This document shows, piece after piece, positions 17,448-27,692 of a DNA stretch of 64,000 bases. A program made the translations under genes and the position numbers. Under the pieces are notes generated by a model. It was not told the origin of the DNA, did no database searches, and saw only the letters and a program-made list of their open reading frames with translations. Within the stretch, counting starts at the first letter, position 1. Each line of letters begins with the position of its first letter. The DNA comes from Fodinicola acaciae (lineage in GTDB: Bacteria; Actinomycetota; Actinomycetes; Mycobacteriales; HKI-0501): positions 2,049,235 to 2,113,234 of the forward strand of contig NZ_WOTN01000001.1 of NCBI RefSeq assembly GCF_010993745.1, read 5' to 3'.

Positions 17448-18175
17448 GCCGGGGCGCCGACCGGCGTCTTCTCCTCCACCGGCTGCGCCTGCTTCTCCAG
17501 CATCGCCTTGGCCTTCGAGCCGTACATGTCGACGTAGGTCTGGCCGGACATCCGCATGATCTCGTACATGATCTCGTCGGTGACCGACCGCGCCACCATC
17601 CGGTCGCTCTCCATGCCGGCGTAGCGGCTGAAGTCGAGCGGCTTGCCGATCCGGATGCGTACCCGCATGATCCGCGGCATCCGCTTGCCCAGCGGCTGGA
17701 TCTGGTTGGTGTTCAGCAACGCGCACGGAACGACCGGCGCACCGGACTCCAGCACCAGCCGCGCCACACCGGTCTTGCCGCGATAGAGCCGGCCGTCCGG
17801 CGAGCGCGTGCCCTCCGGATAGATGCCGACCAGGTCGCCGTCCTTCAGCAGGCCCTTGAGGGCGTCGAGCGTCGCCTTGGCGGCCGAGCCGGAGCCGCGG
17901 TCGATCGGCAGCTGGCCGGCCGCGGTGAAGAACAGCCGCATCATGAAGCCTTTGATGCCGGGCGAGGTGAAGTATTCGGCCTTGGCCGGGAAGGTGACCT
18001 TGCGTGAGACCACCAGCGGCAGGAACAGCGAGTCGACGAACGACAGGTGGTTGCTGGCCAGGATCGCCGCGCCGGTCTCCGGCAGGTGCTCGCGGCCCTC
18101 CACGTCCGGTCGGAACACCAGGCGGAGCAGCGGTCCGAGCAGGACGTACTTGCAGAGCCAGTAGAACACTCGCAC
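17444..18175 (-). CDS. plsC: 1-acyl-sn-glycerol-3-phosphate acyltransferase
   Basis: A 243-residue PlsC-family enzyme that adds the second acyl chain to lysophosphatidic acid at the inner membrane face. Motif I is NHLSFVDS (NHxxxxD, catalytic His), motif III is YPEGTRSPDGRLYRGKTG, and motif IV is PVVPCAL. The N-terminus (FYWLCKYVLLGPLLRLV) is a hydrophobic anchor. A homologue, Rv2182c, lies in the corresponding mycobacterial block. It is followed by a coupled sensor kinase. Confidence 0.9.
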   Translation of the reverse strand: MRVFYWLCKYVLLGPLLRLVFRPDVEGREHLPETGAAILASNHLSFVDSLFLPLVVSRKVTFPAKAEYFTSPGIKGFMMRLFFTAAGQLPIDRGSGSAAKATLDALKGLLKDGDLVGIYPEGTRSPDGRLYRGKTGVARLVLESGAPVVPCALLNTNQIQPLGKRMPRIMRVRIRIGKPLDFSRYAGMESDRMVARSVTDEIMYEIMRMSGQTYVDMYGSKAKAMLEKQAQPVEEKTPVGAPA

Positions 18176-18244
18176 CTACCCTTCCGCCGCTGGGTTGCTA
18201 GAGCCTACTGGACCGCCATCGCGTTCCGGACCGAATGCCGCCAG

Positions 18245-18277
18245 CCTCCTCACGCGCAGGTCACGCGCGTGAGGAGG
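18245..18277. terminator. Intergenic hairpin terminator
   Basis: A perfect 13-bp stem (18245-18257 with 18265-18277) and loop AGGTCAC. It starts 8 bases after the stop codon of the SGNH hydrolase at 18286..19536 on the minus strand. No T-tract follows. Confidence 0.6.
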
Positions 18278-18285
18278 CCGGCCGG

Positions 18286-19536
18286 TCAGAACAGCCGAGC
18301 AGCCGCCTTACCCATCACCGCGTAGCCGGCGTCGCTGGGGTGCAGGTGGTCGCCGCTGTCGTACGCCGGCAGGATCCGGTCGGGGTCGGCCGGGTCACGG
18401 GTCAGCGCGTCGAAGTCGACGATCTTGGCGAAACCGCCGGCTTTTCCGGCCGTCGACCGCAGCCACGCGTTGACCGCGTCGCGCTTGCCCTCGTTGACCG
18501 GCGTGTCGTAGCCGGAGCCGCCGACCGCCGTCAGCGTGCCGGCGTACACGGTCACTCCGCGCACCTTGGCACGCGCGATGAGCTGCTGGTACGCGCCGAT
18601 GATCTGCTGGACCGTCACGTCCTCGCCGGTGCGGCCGAGGCTGCCCGGCAGGCCGATGTCGTTGATGCCTTCCAGCACCACCACGTAGCGGACCGACGGC
18701 TTGGACAGTACGTCACGGTCGAACCGGCTCACCGCCGACGGACCGATCAGGTCGTGCAGCAGCCGGTTGCCGGCGATCGCCTCGTCGGCGACCGCATAAC
18801 GCGCCGGCAGCGCGCCGTCCAGGTAGTCGGGCCACCGGTGGTTGGCGTCGGTCGTCGACCCGGTGCCGTCGGTGATCGAGTCGCCGAACGCGACGATCCC
18901 GGTGGACAGCGGCGCGACCACCTGCACGTCGGTGAGGAAGTACCAGCTGGTGATGGTCTTGCCGACCGGCAGCGCCGCCGCACCGGCGTGGTCACCGGCG
19001 GTCGAGACGTACGAGGTCGTACGCGCGTCGGCGTGCCGGGTCGCGCCGACCGTCTTCACCGGCAGGTAGAGGTCGACAGCCAGGTCGCGCCCGGACACCA
19101 ACCGGTAGGGCACCGGGTCGGACAGCAGCTCGCGGCCGGCCGGGATCGCCACGCCGGCGTGGCCGGAGAAGGTCACCGGCCGAGCCGAGGCCGGGTCGAC
19201 CGACGACGCGGTCGTACGCGTCGCCACCGTCGCGTGACCGACGACCAGCGGCTGGTCGCCGAACAGGTTGGACAGCCGGATCCGGACCGCCGGACCACCT
19301 GCGTTCGGATGTACGACCTGCCGCACGGTCTGACCCTGGAAGGTCTCCGGCGGCGGAAAGAACGGCGTTCCGGTGTCACCTTGCTGCGGACTTCCGGTCC
19401 ACGCCGCGACCCACGGCGATGGTGAAGGCAATGGCGACGGCGCGGCGGCCACCGCCTGGCCACCCCATGACAACGTTGACAAACCGGCCACCACGGCGAC
19501 GAGAGCCACCGCCAGCCGGGACGTACGTCTGAGCAT
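18286..19536 (-). CDS. Secreted SGNH/GDSL-family hydrolase
   Basis: A 416-residue protein. ATG 19536 has AGGAGA upstream and gives a signal peptide (RRTSRLAVALVAVVAGL, cleavage near AVAA). A beta-sandwich-like N-terminal region of about 180 residues (VRIRLSNLFGD) is followed by the SGNH domain: GDSITDGTGST (Ser block), AGNRLLHD (Gly), LEGINDIG (Asn) and a C-terminal DHLHPSDAGY (Asp/His). The layout matches large actinomycete GDSL lipases and xylan/pectin-esterase-like proteins; the substrate is unknown. Unrelated in detail to the SGNH protein at 829..1956. Confidence 0.9.
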   Translation of the reverse strand: MLRRTSRLAVALVAVVAGLSTLSWGGQAVAAAPSPLPSPSPWVAAWTGSPQQGDTGTPFFPPPETFQGQTVRQVVHPNAGGPAVRIRLSNLFGDQPLVVGHATVATRTTASSVDPASARPVTFSGHAGVAIPAGRELLSDPVPYRLVSGRDLAVDLYLPVKTVGATRHADARTTSYVSTAGDHAGAAALPVGKTITSWYFLTDVQVVAPLSTGIVAFGDSITDGTGSTTDANHRWPDYLDGALPARYAVADEAIAGNRLLHDLIGPSAVSRFDRDVLSKPSVRYVVVLEGINDIGLPGSLGRTGEDVTVQQIIGAYQQLIARAKVRGVTVYAGTLTAVGGSGYDTPVNEGKRDAVNAWLRSTAGKAGGFAKIVDFDALTRDPADPDRILPAYDSGDHLHPSDAGYAVMGKAAARLF

Positions 19537-19772
19537 CGAAAGGTCTCCTGGTCGACGATCCGGGACAACGTGAACGTGCCTGTGCCTGGTCAATATCCTC
19601 GCCGCCGCCGGCGGTATTCCCCGACTGCCGGAAGTACGCCGAATGCTCCCCGATTATCCTGTCGTACAGGCAATTTCAATCCGGACGGAGGAGCCGTAAC
19701 CGTTCGCCGAACGGCTCGGCGGCGTGTCACGATGGTTACCGGCATTCGTCCGGCACGCGCGCCGAGAAAGGG
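19537..19772. promoter_or_regulatory. Divergent intergenic region with two small palindromes
   Basis: This 236-base gap separates divergent hydrolase genes and should hold both promoters. CCTGT-CGT-ACAGG at 19658-19670 is a perfect palindrome that directly follows a TATCCT hexamer, and CCGTTC-GCC-GAACGG lies about 40 bases further on. No ORF of note is present. Confidence 0.35.
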
Positions 19773-20564
19773 GTGGTTCTGGTGGCGGTGTTGCCCGGAG
19801 CCGAGCCTTTCGCGCTGGAGCCGGAAGCACCTGACAAGGCGATCGCCGCGGTGGTGCTCTGCCACGGTTTCACCGGCAGTCCGCAGAGCATGCGCGCCTG
19901 GGGTGAGCACCTGCGCGCGGCTGGCTTCCCGGTGCGCTGTCCGCGGCTGCCGGGTCACGGCACGCGCTGGCAGGACCTCAACGCCACCCGCTGGGAGGAT
20001 TGGTACGGCGAGCTGGAGCGCGCTTTCGACGCGATGCTCGACCGGCATCGCGTGGTGTTCGTGATGGGGCTGTCGATGGGTGGCACGCTCACCATTCGGC
20101 TGGCCGAGCAACGACCCGACGAGGTGGCCGGCATCGTGCTGGTCAACCCCTCACTGACCACGCTGCGCAAGGACGCGCGGTTCCTGCCAGTGCTGTCCAA
20201 GGTGCTGCCGTCGGTGGCCGCCATCGGCGGTGACATCAAGAAGACCGGCGTGCAGGAGCTCGCGTACGACCGCACGCCGCTGCGCGCGGCCAACTCGCTG
20301 TCGCACCTGTGGCGGCTCACTCGCGGCGAGCTGGCCAAGGTCGTCGCGCCGGTGCTGCTCTATCGCAGCAAGGTCGACCACATCGTGGAGAGTGTCAACT
20401 CGCGGTTGCTGGTCGAAGGCGTGTCGTCGGAGAACGTCGCCGAGGTCGTGCTGGAGAACAGCTATCACGTCGCCACGCTGGACAACGACGCCGAGACGAT
20501 CTTCGCCGGCAGCGCGGAGTTCGCCAGACGGCTGGGGACCGAGCTGGCCGAGGCCTCCTCGTGA
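19773..20564 (+). CDS. Alpha/beta hydrolase, carboxylesterase-like
   Basis: A 263-residue cytoplasmic hydrolase. The oxyanion strand HGFTGSPQSM, nucleophile elbow GLSMGG and C-terminal acid and His regions (RSKVDHIV, ENSYHVATLD) give a full Ser-Asp-His triad in the order of the Est30/monoacylglycerol-lipase group. GTG 19773 follows GAGAAAGG; GTG 19782 is an alternative. Its TGA overlaps the GTG of the following gene, so the two are coupled. Substrate unknown; short-chain or monoacyl esters are likely. Confidence 0.87.
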   Translation: MVLVAVLPGAEPFALEPEAPDKAIAAVVLCHGFTGSPQSMRAWGEHLRAAGFPVRCPRLPGHGTRWQDLNATRWEDWYGELERAFDAMLDRHRVVFVMGLSMGGTLTIRLAEQRPDEVAGIVLVNPSLTTLRKDARFLPVLSKVLPSVAAIGGDIKKTGVQELAYDRTPLRAANSLSHLWRLTRGELAKVVAPVLLYRSKVDHIVESVNSRLLVEGVSSENVAEVVLENSYHVATLDNDAETIFAGSAEFARRLGTELAEASS

Positions 20565-21373
20565 CCGCGGCCGACGCCGGCCGCGGCGGCAACGGGTCAC
20601 GGGGCCGCCGCGACAACGGCCTGTCCGCGGCCAAGTTCACCCCGGCCGCCGACGTGGACCCGCGGGTCGGCGAGCACCTGCTCGACGTGCTCGGACTGGC
20701 CGGCATCGCCGCCTACCTGATCCCCAGCTCCGACCTGCATCCGATCACGCGTACGACCACGCTGCCGTCCCGGCCGACCGACCGGCTGTGGGTCGACGAG
20801 CGGCACCTGGAGGAGGCCAAGGCGCTGATCGGCCGGCTCGACGTGGACAACGTGCCGGACGAGCGGCCGCGGCGAGAGCTGGACCCGAAGCTGGACGTCG
20901 AGGCCGCGTGGGCTCAGATCGTCGCCGGCTGGGACGACACCGCCGAACAGTCCGGGTCGGCGCGTACGACCGAGCTGACCGTGGACACCGAGCCGACGGC
21001 CACCGAGGCGGCCACCGAACCCGCGCCGGTGTTGGAAAAGCCGCCGCCGGAGCCGCCGCGGCCGAAGCCGGCGCCGATCGTCGGGTTGGACGTCCCGTTC
21101 GACCCCAATGAGCGCGTCGTCGACCCAGAGGACGAGGGCTACGTCCCACCGGCGCCGCCACCGCTGCCGCGGCTCAGCAAGTACACCGCGCTCGCGCTGC
21201 TGCTGGTCGCGCTCGGCCTGCTGCTGGTGTTCTTCCCCAACCTGCTGCCGATCAACGAGTACGTGGTGCGCTTCTTCGGCCTGGCCGGCGTGGTGTCCGG
21301 CTTCGCGATCGGGATCTACCGGATGCGCGACCGCGACGACGACGATCCGTACGACGACGGAGCGCAGGTCTGA
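20561..21373 (+). CDS. Hypothetical membrane protein (DUF308-like architecture)
   Basis: A 270-residue protein from GTG 20561, coupled to the esterase by a GTGA overlap. The N-terminal 70 residues contain a compact region (GEHLLDVLGLAGIAAYLIP followed by DRLWVDERHLEEAKALI) resembling a small substrate-binding or DUF2007-like fold. A Pro/Glu-rich linker follows, then two C-terminal membrane helices (ALALLLVALGLLLVFF and FFGLAGVVSGFAIGIY) and an Asp-rich tail. The soluble part is cytoplasmic by the charge rule. Function unknown. Confidence 0.75.
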   Translation: MTAADAGRGGNGSRGRRDNGLSAAKFTPAADVDPRVGEHLLDVLGLAGIAAYLIPSSDLHPITRTTTLPSRPTDRLWVDERHLEEAKALIGRLDVDNVPDERPRRELDPKLDVEAAWAQIVAGWDDTAEQSGSARTTELTVDTEPTATEAATEPAPVLEKPPPEPPRPKPAPIVGLDVPFDPNERVVDPEDEGYVPPAPPPLPRLSKYTALALLLVALGLLLVFFPNLLPINEYVVRFFGLAGVVSGFAIGIYRMRDRDDDDPYDDGAQV

Positions 21374-21483
21374 CGGCACGTCGGCAGTGGCCAAATCGAG
21401 ACAGACCGTTTGCTCAACCGTTACCTGCTCGCATGGCGCGCGTCGTTTGCCGAGAGCATCCTGGTCGGCGGAGGTGACCAGCC

Positions 21484-21801
21484 ATGCGTACGACCGGGCT
21501 CGGCCCCGCGTACGACCAGGCAGCAGCGATGGCAACCATCGATCTGACGAACCCGGCGACGGCCCGCGAGAACGCGGTCTTCCAGCTGTGGTGCGCGCTC
21601 ACGGGGACCGACTCCACCGAATTCGACACCGACGACCGCGCGGCTTTCTTCGCCCGGCCCCAGATGGCCGCGCTCTGCGCGACTCCCGACTCCGTCCTCA
21701 ACGACGCCGCCTCAGTGGCGCGCAAGGGCCGGTCGCTGCCGCTCGAGCGCTGGCTGGCGGCCGTCCAGGTGGTCCGTCCGGCAGCCAAGGCCACGCACTG
21801 A
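21484..21801 (+). CDS. Hypothetical protein, 105 residues
   Basis: Starts at ATG 21484 with an excellent GGAGGTGA upstream. The product has no membrane segment and no recognised motif; it contains a compact helical core (ENAVFQLWCALTGT, then DDRAAFFARPQMAAL). ATG 21529 is an alternative start but has no Shine-Dalgarno. Codon use matches its neighbours, and the good ribosome site argues it is real. Confidence 0.65.
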   Translation: MRTTGLGPAYDQAAAMATIDLTNPATARENAVFQLWCALTGTDSTEFDTDDRAAFFARPQMAALCATPDSVLNDAASVARKGRSLPLERWLAAVQVVRPAAKATH

Positions 21802-21911
21802 CGGTGTGACCGGCACCCTATGAGTGCCGTCACGGTGCGTTTCTGTACCGATCCAGGTAACCTGATGGTCGTACGGAACCACACCGACTCACTGTTGGGA
21901 GGAAAGCCAGC

Positions 21912-22019
21912 ATGATGCCACCGATCACGTTCAGCTCCAACTACCCGTCCCGCCGGCGCACTCCTCGCAAAGGCACCGAAAGCCTGATGCGCCGCGTCCG
22001 CCGACTGGTCGCGCGCTAG
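21912..22019 (+). CDS. Small Arg-rich protein, 35 residues
   Basis: ATG 21912 has a strong GGGAGGAAAG about 9 bases upstream. The product is very basic (10 Arg and 1 Lys in 35 residues), with an N-terminal PPITFSSNYPSRRR and a C-terminal LMRRVRRLVAR helix-like segment. No signal peptide. The tail overlaps the opposing endonuclease-family gene by 4 bases. Possibly an RNA- or membrane-binding peptide; no family recognised. Confidence 0.6.
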   Translation: MMPPITFSSNYPSRRRTPRKGTESLMRRVRRLVAR

Positions 22020-22723
22020 GCCGGCAGCTCGACCTCCGCGACCAGCGGAAAATGGTCGCTCGCGCGCCTCGCGTCAACTGAATCGATCACTCGAACGTCG
22101 CGCACCGTGATCAGCGGATCGACCCACAGATAGTCGAGCCGTTGGTGCGGCCACACCGTCGAGTACGTCGGTGGGTCGGACCGACTCGCCGACGCATCGC
22201 GCCAGCGCACACCGAAGATCTTGGTCACCGGTCCGCCAGGCGTCTCGTTCAGATCTCCGCCGAGCAGCACCGGCAGGTCGTCCGGCACCTCGTCCGCGAG
22301 CAGATGTGCCTGTTCCTCGCGCTCCTCGTCCCAGAGGCTCAGGTGCGTGCCGACCGCGTAAAACTCGCGTCCCAGCACCGACAGCCGCGCGATCGCGGCG
22401 CCGCGCTGATGCTTGCCTTTCTGCAACGGCATCAAATAATCGCGCGACTCGTGCACCCGCGCGGCCACCGACGACAGGATCACGTTGCCGCCGGAATATC
22501 CGCCACCGCACACGTAGACCAGGCCTGACCGGCGCGCCAGGTCGGCGGCGCGCGCACGCCAGCGGAACATCAGCGGCGACTCCTGGACGAACACCACGTG
22601 CGGCCGCGCCTCGCGGATGACCCGTGTCAGCGCCGCGTAGTCGTCGCGCATCCCCCGCACGTTGTCCGACATCACTCTGACGACAGGGCCTGTTGCACCT
22701 AGCTCGAGTTGCTGGGCAGTCAC
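22016..22723 (-). CDS. Endonuclease/exonuclease/phosphatase-family protein
   Basis: A 235-residue EEP-fold hydrolase. Metal and phosphate ligands are all visible: SDNVRGM, the Glu in VFVQESP, THLSLW, the Asp-Asn pair in GGDLNETPGG, RLDYLWV and the C-terminal SDHFPLV. Members cleave phosphodiesters in nucleic acids or phosphoinositides; this short secretion-less form is probably cytosolic. The ATG overlaps the upstream SRPBCC gene's stop (ATGA), so both are co-translated. Substrate unknown. Confidence 0.88.
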   Translation of the reverse strand: MTAQQLELGATGPVVRVMSDNVRGMRDDYAALTRVIREARPHVVFVQESPLMFRWRARAADLARRSGLVYVCGGGYSGGNVILSSVAARVHESRDYLMPLQKGKHQRGAAIARLSVLGREFYAVGTHLSLWDEEREEQAHLLADEVPDDLPVLLGGDLNETPGGPVTKIFGVRWRDASASRSDPPTYSTVWPHQRLDYLWVDPLITVRDVRVIDSVDARRASDHFPLVAEVELPA

Positions 22724-23148
22724 CCCTCGACCCGCTTCTTGAGCTCCTTCAGCGCGGTGTCCATGATGACCTTTTCGGCCTTGCGCTTGAACATTCCGAG
22801 CATCGGGATGGTCAGGTCGACGGCCAGGCTGTAGGTCACCTCGGTGCCGCCGTCGGTGGCGGTGAAGACGTACGAGCCGACCTGGCTTTTCTGCGTCTCG
22901 CCGCGCACCAGGTGCCAGTCGACGCGCTCGTCTCCGTACGCGTACTCCAGCACATACGTGTCCTTGAAGACGCCGGCGTCCAGCTCGAACTCGACCTGTT
23001 TCGCGCGGCCGTCGTCATAGCGGGACAGCACCTCGACGCGTTTGGTGGCCTTGACCCACTGTGGATACGCCTCGAAGTCGCTCACCACCGCGGCGACCTC
23101 CGCCGGCTTGGCACGAATGACCAGCGACTGGGTTGAGGACTCTGCCAT
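22720..23148 (-). CDS. SRPBCC-family (polyketide cyclase-like) protein
   Basis: A 142-residue START-like lipid- or ligand-binding fold. It opens with STQSLVIRAKPAEVAAVVSD and has the characteristic YPQWVKATKRVEVL segment and a long C-terminal helix (KAEKVIMDTALKELKKRV). A similar gene (Rv2185c, TB16.3) lies in the mycobacterial block near plsC and fadD15. Probably binds a hydrophobic ligand; no catalytic role is evident. Coupled to the EEP-family gene. Confidence 0.85.
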   Translation of the reverse strand: MAESSTQSLVIRAKPAEVAAVVSDFEAYPQWVKATKRVEVLSRYDDGRAKQVEFELDAGVFKDTYVLEYAYGDERVDWHLVRGETQKSQVGSYVFTATDGGTEVTYSLAVDLTIPMLGMFKRKAEKVIMDTALKELKKRVEG

Positions 23149-23169
23149 GTCCGATGAGGTTACTGTTGC

Positions 23170-23952
23170 TCACCAAGTCAGCGCGTATGGGACCTCTGTT
23201 TGGCGGAAGTGGCCGACGTTCACGCATTCCGTACGGCCGATGCGCATGCGCTGTTGCAACGGCTGGTGCACGTGGCCGAACAACGCGACCCGCGGCTGGT
23301 GTTCGCGGATCGCCGCGAGCAACGCCTCGCTGCCTTTCTCGAACCGGCGCGCCACCGTGTCGTAGCAGAGCTCCGGCACCGCCGGCGGAATGTGGCTGCA
23401 CAGCACGTCGACCGGGCCGAGGCCCTCGACCTTCTCGGTGAAGCTGCCTTCCGGCAGCAGATACGGATAGCTGCTGCTGGACAGGCCAATGCCGCCGCCG
23501 ACGAAACCGACGCGTACGCCGTCGATGTCCGTGGCCGTGCCGTCCAGCACGGTGATGCCGGCGGTGACGTACTCCGACCAGAACTCCGGCGCGTCGACGT
23601 TGCCGTACGTGCACCAAGCCGGCTTCGGCATCATGCCGAAGACTTCCTGGTAGTTGGCGCGGATCGCCTCGGCCAGCAGCTGGCTCGGGTCGGCCTGCCG
23701 CTCGTCGGCGACCCGGGTGAGCAGCTCGCGGCTGTAGGCGCGCGCCTCCTTGAACCGGCCGGCGGTCCGCAGCTCGATCCACTTCGCGGTGTTCTCCGCG
23801 CCGTACATCCGGCCCATGATGCCGCCGGCCGGATTGCGGTAGTCGACCGCGTCGAGCAGATCACCCAGCACGAACACGGCGTCCGCGCCTTCGCCGGCTT
23901 TCGCCAGCGCGGCGGCGTTTCCGTGCACATCGGAGACCACGTGCACGCGCAT
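23170..23952 (-). CDS. Calcineurin-like metallophosphoesterase
   Basis: A 260-residue enzyme from ATG 23952. The dinuclear-metal motifs are in order: DVHGN near the N-terminus, FVLGDLLD, then TYGNVDAP, CSHIPPA and GHVHQPL. Such proteins hydrolyse phosphodiesters or phosphomonoesters with Mn or Fe. The 20 bases between it and the SRPBCC gene suggest a shared operon. Substrate unknown; homologues occur at the corresponding position in other actinobacteria. Confidence 0.88.
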   Translation of the reverse strand: MRVHVVSDVHGNAAALAKAGEGADAVFVLGDLLDAVDYRNPAGGIMGRMYGAENTAKWIELRTAGRFKEARAYSRELLTRVADERQADPSQLLAEAIRANYQEVFGMMPKPAWCTYGNVDAPEFWSEYVTAGITVLDGTATDIDGVRVGFVGGGIGLSSSSYPYLLPEGSFTEKVEGLGPVDVLCSHIPPAVPELCYDTVARRFEKGSEALLAAIREHQPRVALFGHVHQPLQQRMRIGRTECVNVGHFRQTEVPYALTW

Positions 23953-23996
23953 GATCGCCAGCCTACGACGCGACCGCGGCGGTTGGTGAGACCGGG

Positions 23997-24398
23997 TTAT
24001 GCCACCGCCGGCTCGCCCGGCCCGCGGCCGGCTTCGACGCTGTCCTTCAGCCGCCACAGCACCCGTTTCGCGTACTTCGCCCGCCGATGCAACTCGCGTA
24101 CGGCCGCGCGCGGCGACACCTGCACGGGCTCGGTCGGCGCCCCCCGCCTGGTCGGGTCACAGCGCAGGTAGGTGTGCACCAGCACGCCGTCGCGGTAGGC
24201 CTGCAGCCAGATCTCGGTCGAGCCGACCAACGCACCTTGCGCCGTCCAGCGCAGGCCTTCGCGGCCGCGGTCGGCCTGCACGGTCAGCCGCAGGTCCGGC
24301 CACAGCTCCGCCTGGAACTCCGGCCGCCGGATCCGCGCCTCCACCAGCGCCGGCGCGGCCGCGATGAACGTCTCCTCCACCAGATCCACCTGCGGCAT
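23997..24398 (-). CDS. SRPBCC-like polyketide cyclase/dehydrase family protein
   Basis: A 133-residue protein starting MPQVDLVEETFIAAAPALVE, the strand-helix opening of START-like folds. A hydrophobic beta sheet follows (LRWTAQGALVGSTEIWLQ), then a basic C-terminal helix (RELHRRAKYAKRVLWRL). A shorter relative of the SRPBCC protein two genes away. It is the first gene of a minus-strand run of four that ends at 22016. Confidence 0.75.
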   Translation of the reverse strand: MPQVDLVEETFIAAAPALVEARIRRPEFQAELWPDLRLTVQADRGREGLRWTAQGALVGSTEIWLQAYRDGVLVHTYLRCDPTRRGAPTEPVQVSPRAAVRELHRRAKYAKRVLWRLKDSVEAGRGPGEPAVA

Positions 24399-24441
24399 GC
24401 CGCCGAGCGTACTGCGTCGCTCTGACCAGCCAACTCGAGCA

Positions 24442-24458
24442 CAATCGGATTCCGATTG
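24442..24458. promoter_or_regulatory. 17-bp palindrome upstream of acyl-CoA ligase
   Basis: CAATCGGA, one T, TCCGATTG: a perfect inverted repeat in the 198-base divergent gap between the SRPBCC gene (minus) and the acyl-CoA ligase gene (plus). A good shape for a dimeric regulator. Confidence 0.4.
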
Positions 24459-24520
24459 CGGCGGCCGGTCCGGTGTGTCCGGTCAGCCGGTGTGATTTGC
24501 CGGCTTCCGGATCGGTCAGG

Positions 24521-24540
24521 CGGTAACGTCGGCGTTACCG
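24521..24540. promoter_or_regulatory. 20-bp palindrome upstream of acyl-CoA ligase
   Basis: CGGTAACG, spacer TCGG, CGTTACCG: a perfect 8-bp inverted repeat ending 57 bases before the ligase start. Size and place suit a TetR/GntR-type fatty-acid regulator, but no such gene is adjacent. Confidence 0.5.
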
Positions 24541-24596
24541 GACGGTAGCCTGCTTCGAAGCCGTCCGTCGCACCGCACCGTCCTGGAGGTCCGCCC

Positions 24597-26387
<1,791 letters not shown>

Positions 26388-26498
26388 CCGGTGTTTTGCC
26401 GCAACCCGCGGACAAGTCGGACCTTCGGGTCACGGCGCCGCCGGCGGCGCTAAGCTGGCGGCCCAAGGAAACGCAAAGTATCGAGGGACGAGGCGAGC

Positions 26499-27692
26499 GT
26501 GCCGGGACAGCAGCGGGAGGCGTCGGCGGACTACGCCCAGGCGACCCGGTTGCTGACCCAGCTGCGTACGGTCGCGCGCCAGCTGCCGGGCACGCTCGAT
26601 CCCGGCAGCATCGCCGAGCGGCTGCTCGACGAGATCCGCGCGGTCGCGCCGGCCGACCGCTCCGCCGTCCTCATCGGCAGCGGCGGCGGCCGGCTGGTCG
26701 TGCTCGCGCAGGCCGGCATCGCCAACAGCGGCGAGGACCGCGCCGACTGGGAGACCTCGCTGGCCACCGACGCGCCGATCGCCGAGGCCTGGCTGTCGCA
26801 GCAGCCACAGGTCGCTGCCACCTCGGTGACCCGTACGCCGGCCCGCGGCGCGGTCACCTCGATGGTGTTGCCGCTGGTCACCGGCGTACGCACGGTCGGC
26901 CTGATCGTCGCAGAGGCCGACCGGCCGCGCGCGTTCGACTCGCAGACCGTGTCGGCGGCCGCGAGCGTCGCCGCGTCGGCGGTGCTGCGGCTGGAGACCG
27001 CGCTGCTCTTCGACGACGTACGCAGCCTGGCGACCACCGAGGAGCGCCAGCGGCTGGCGCGCGAGATCCACGACGGCGTCGCGCAGGAGCTGGTGATGGT
27101 CGGCTATGGCATCGACAACGCGCTCGCGCTGCTGCCGGACCGGCCGGAGGACGCCAGCTCGATGCTGAGCTCGCTGCGCGACGAGGTCACCAGGGTGATC
27201 ACCGAGCTGCGGCTGAGCCTGTTCGAGCTGCGCAGCGACGTGGATCCGCACGGCGGCCTCGCGGCGGCGATCGCCGAGTACGCGCGCACCATGGGGGCCG
27301 CCGGCGGCATGCGCGTACACCTGTCACTGGACGAAGGCGGCGCGCGGATGCCGGCCGCCATCGAGGGCGAGCTCCTGCGGATCGCGCAGGAGGCAATCAC
27401 AAACGCACGCAAACACGCTCGGGCCCGCAACTTGTGGGTGAGCTGTGAGCTCGATCCGCCGTACGTGAAGCTTCAAGTAAGCGATGATGGTCGTGGCGTC
27501 GGCGCGGAGAGTCGCGAGGACAGCTTCGGGATGAGCATCATGGCCGAACGGGCCAGGCGGATCAGGGCTCGGCTGGACGTGGGGCCTCGCAAGCCGTCCG
27601 GGACGACCGTCTCGGTCGTTCTCGGGGCTCGACCGCGAGGCGGTAGCGTAGCGGCACCAAAGGAGGCGCAGGGTACACATGACGACCGATGA
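26499..27692 (+). CDS. GAF-domain sensor histidine kinase, NarL-type
   Basis: A 397-residue soluble kinase. A GAF domain spans about residues 30-165 (IRAVAPADRSAVLIGS, and GAVTSMVLPLVTGVRTVGL). It is followed by the HisKA_3 phosphoacceptor motif EERQRLAREIHDGVAQELVM and an HATPase domain with the N-box EAITNARKHARA and G-box VSDDGRGVGAE. No transmembrane segments, so the signal is cytoplasmic. GTG 26499 is preceded by GAGG. It overlaps the response regulator gene by 14 bases, making a clear two-component pair. Confidence 0.92.
   Translation: MPGQQREASADYAQATRLLTQLRTVARQLPGTLDPGSIAERLLDEIRAVAPADRSAVLIGSGGGRLVVLAQAGIANSGEDRADWETSLATDAPIAEAWLSQQPQVAATSVTRTPARGAVTSMVLPLVTGVRTVGLIVAEADRPRAFDSQTVSAAASVAASAVLRLETALLFDDVRSLATTEERQRLAREIHDGVAQELVMVGYGIDNALALLPDRPEDASSMLSSLRDEVTRVITELRLSLFELRSDVDPHGGLAAAIAEYARTMGAAGGMRVHLSLDEGGARMPAAIEGELLRIAQEAITNARKHARARNLWVSCELDPPYVKLQVSDDGRGVGAESREDSFGMSIMAERARRIRARLDVGPRKPSGTTVSVVLGARPRGGSVAAPKEAQGTHDDR

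Noticed and set aside
15333-17537. A 734-codon open frame on the plus strand across both kinase genes
   Set aside because: It lies antisense to two clear histidine kinases and the tandem array; the composition is Arg/Gly/Pro-rich nonsense typical of shadow frames in high-GC DNA.
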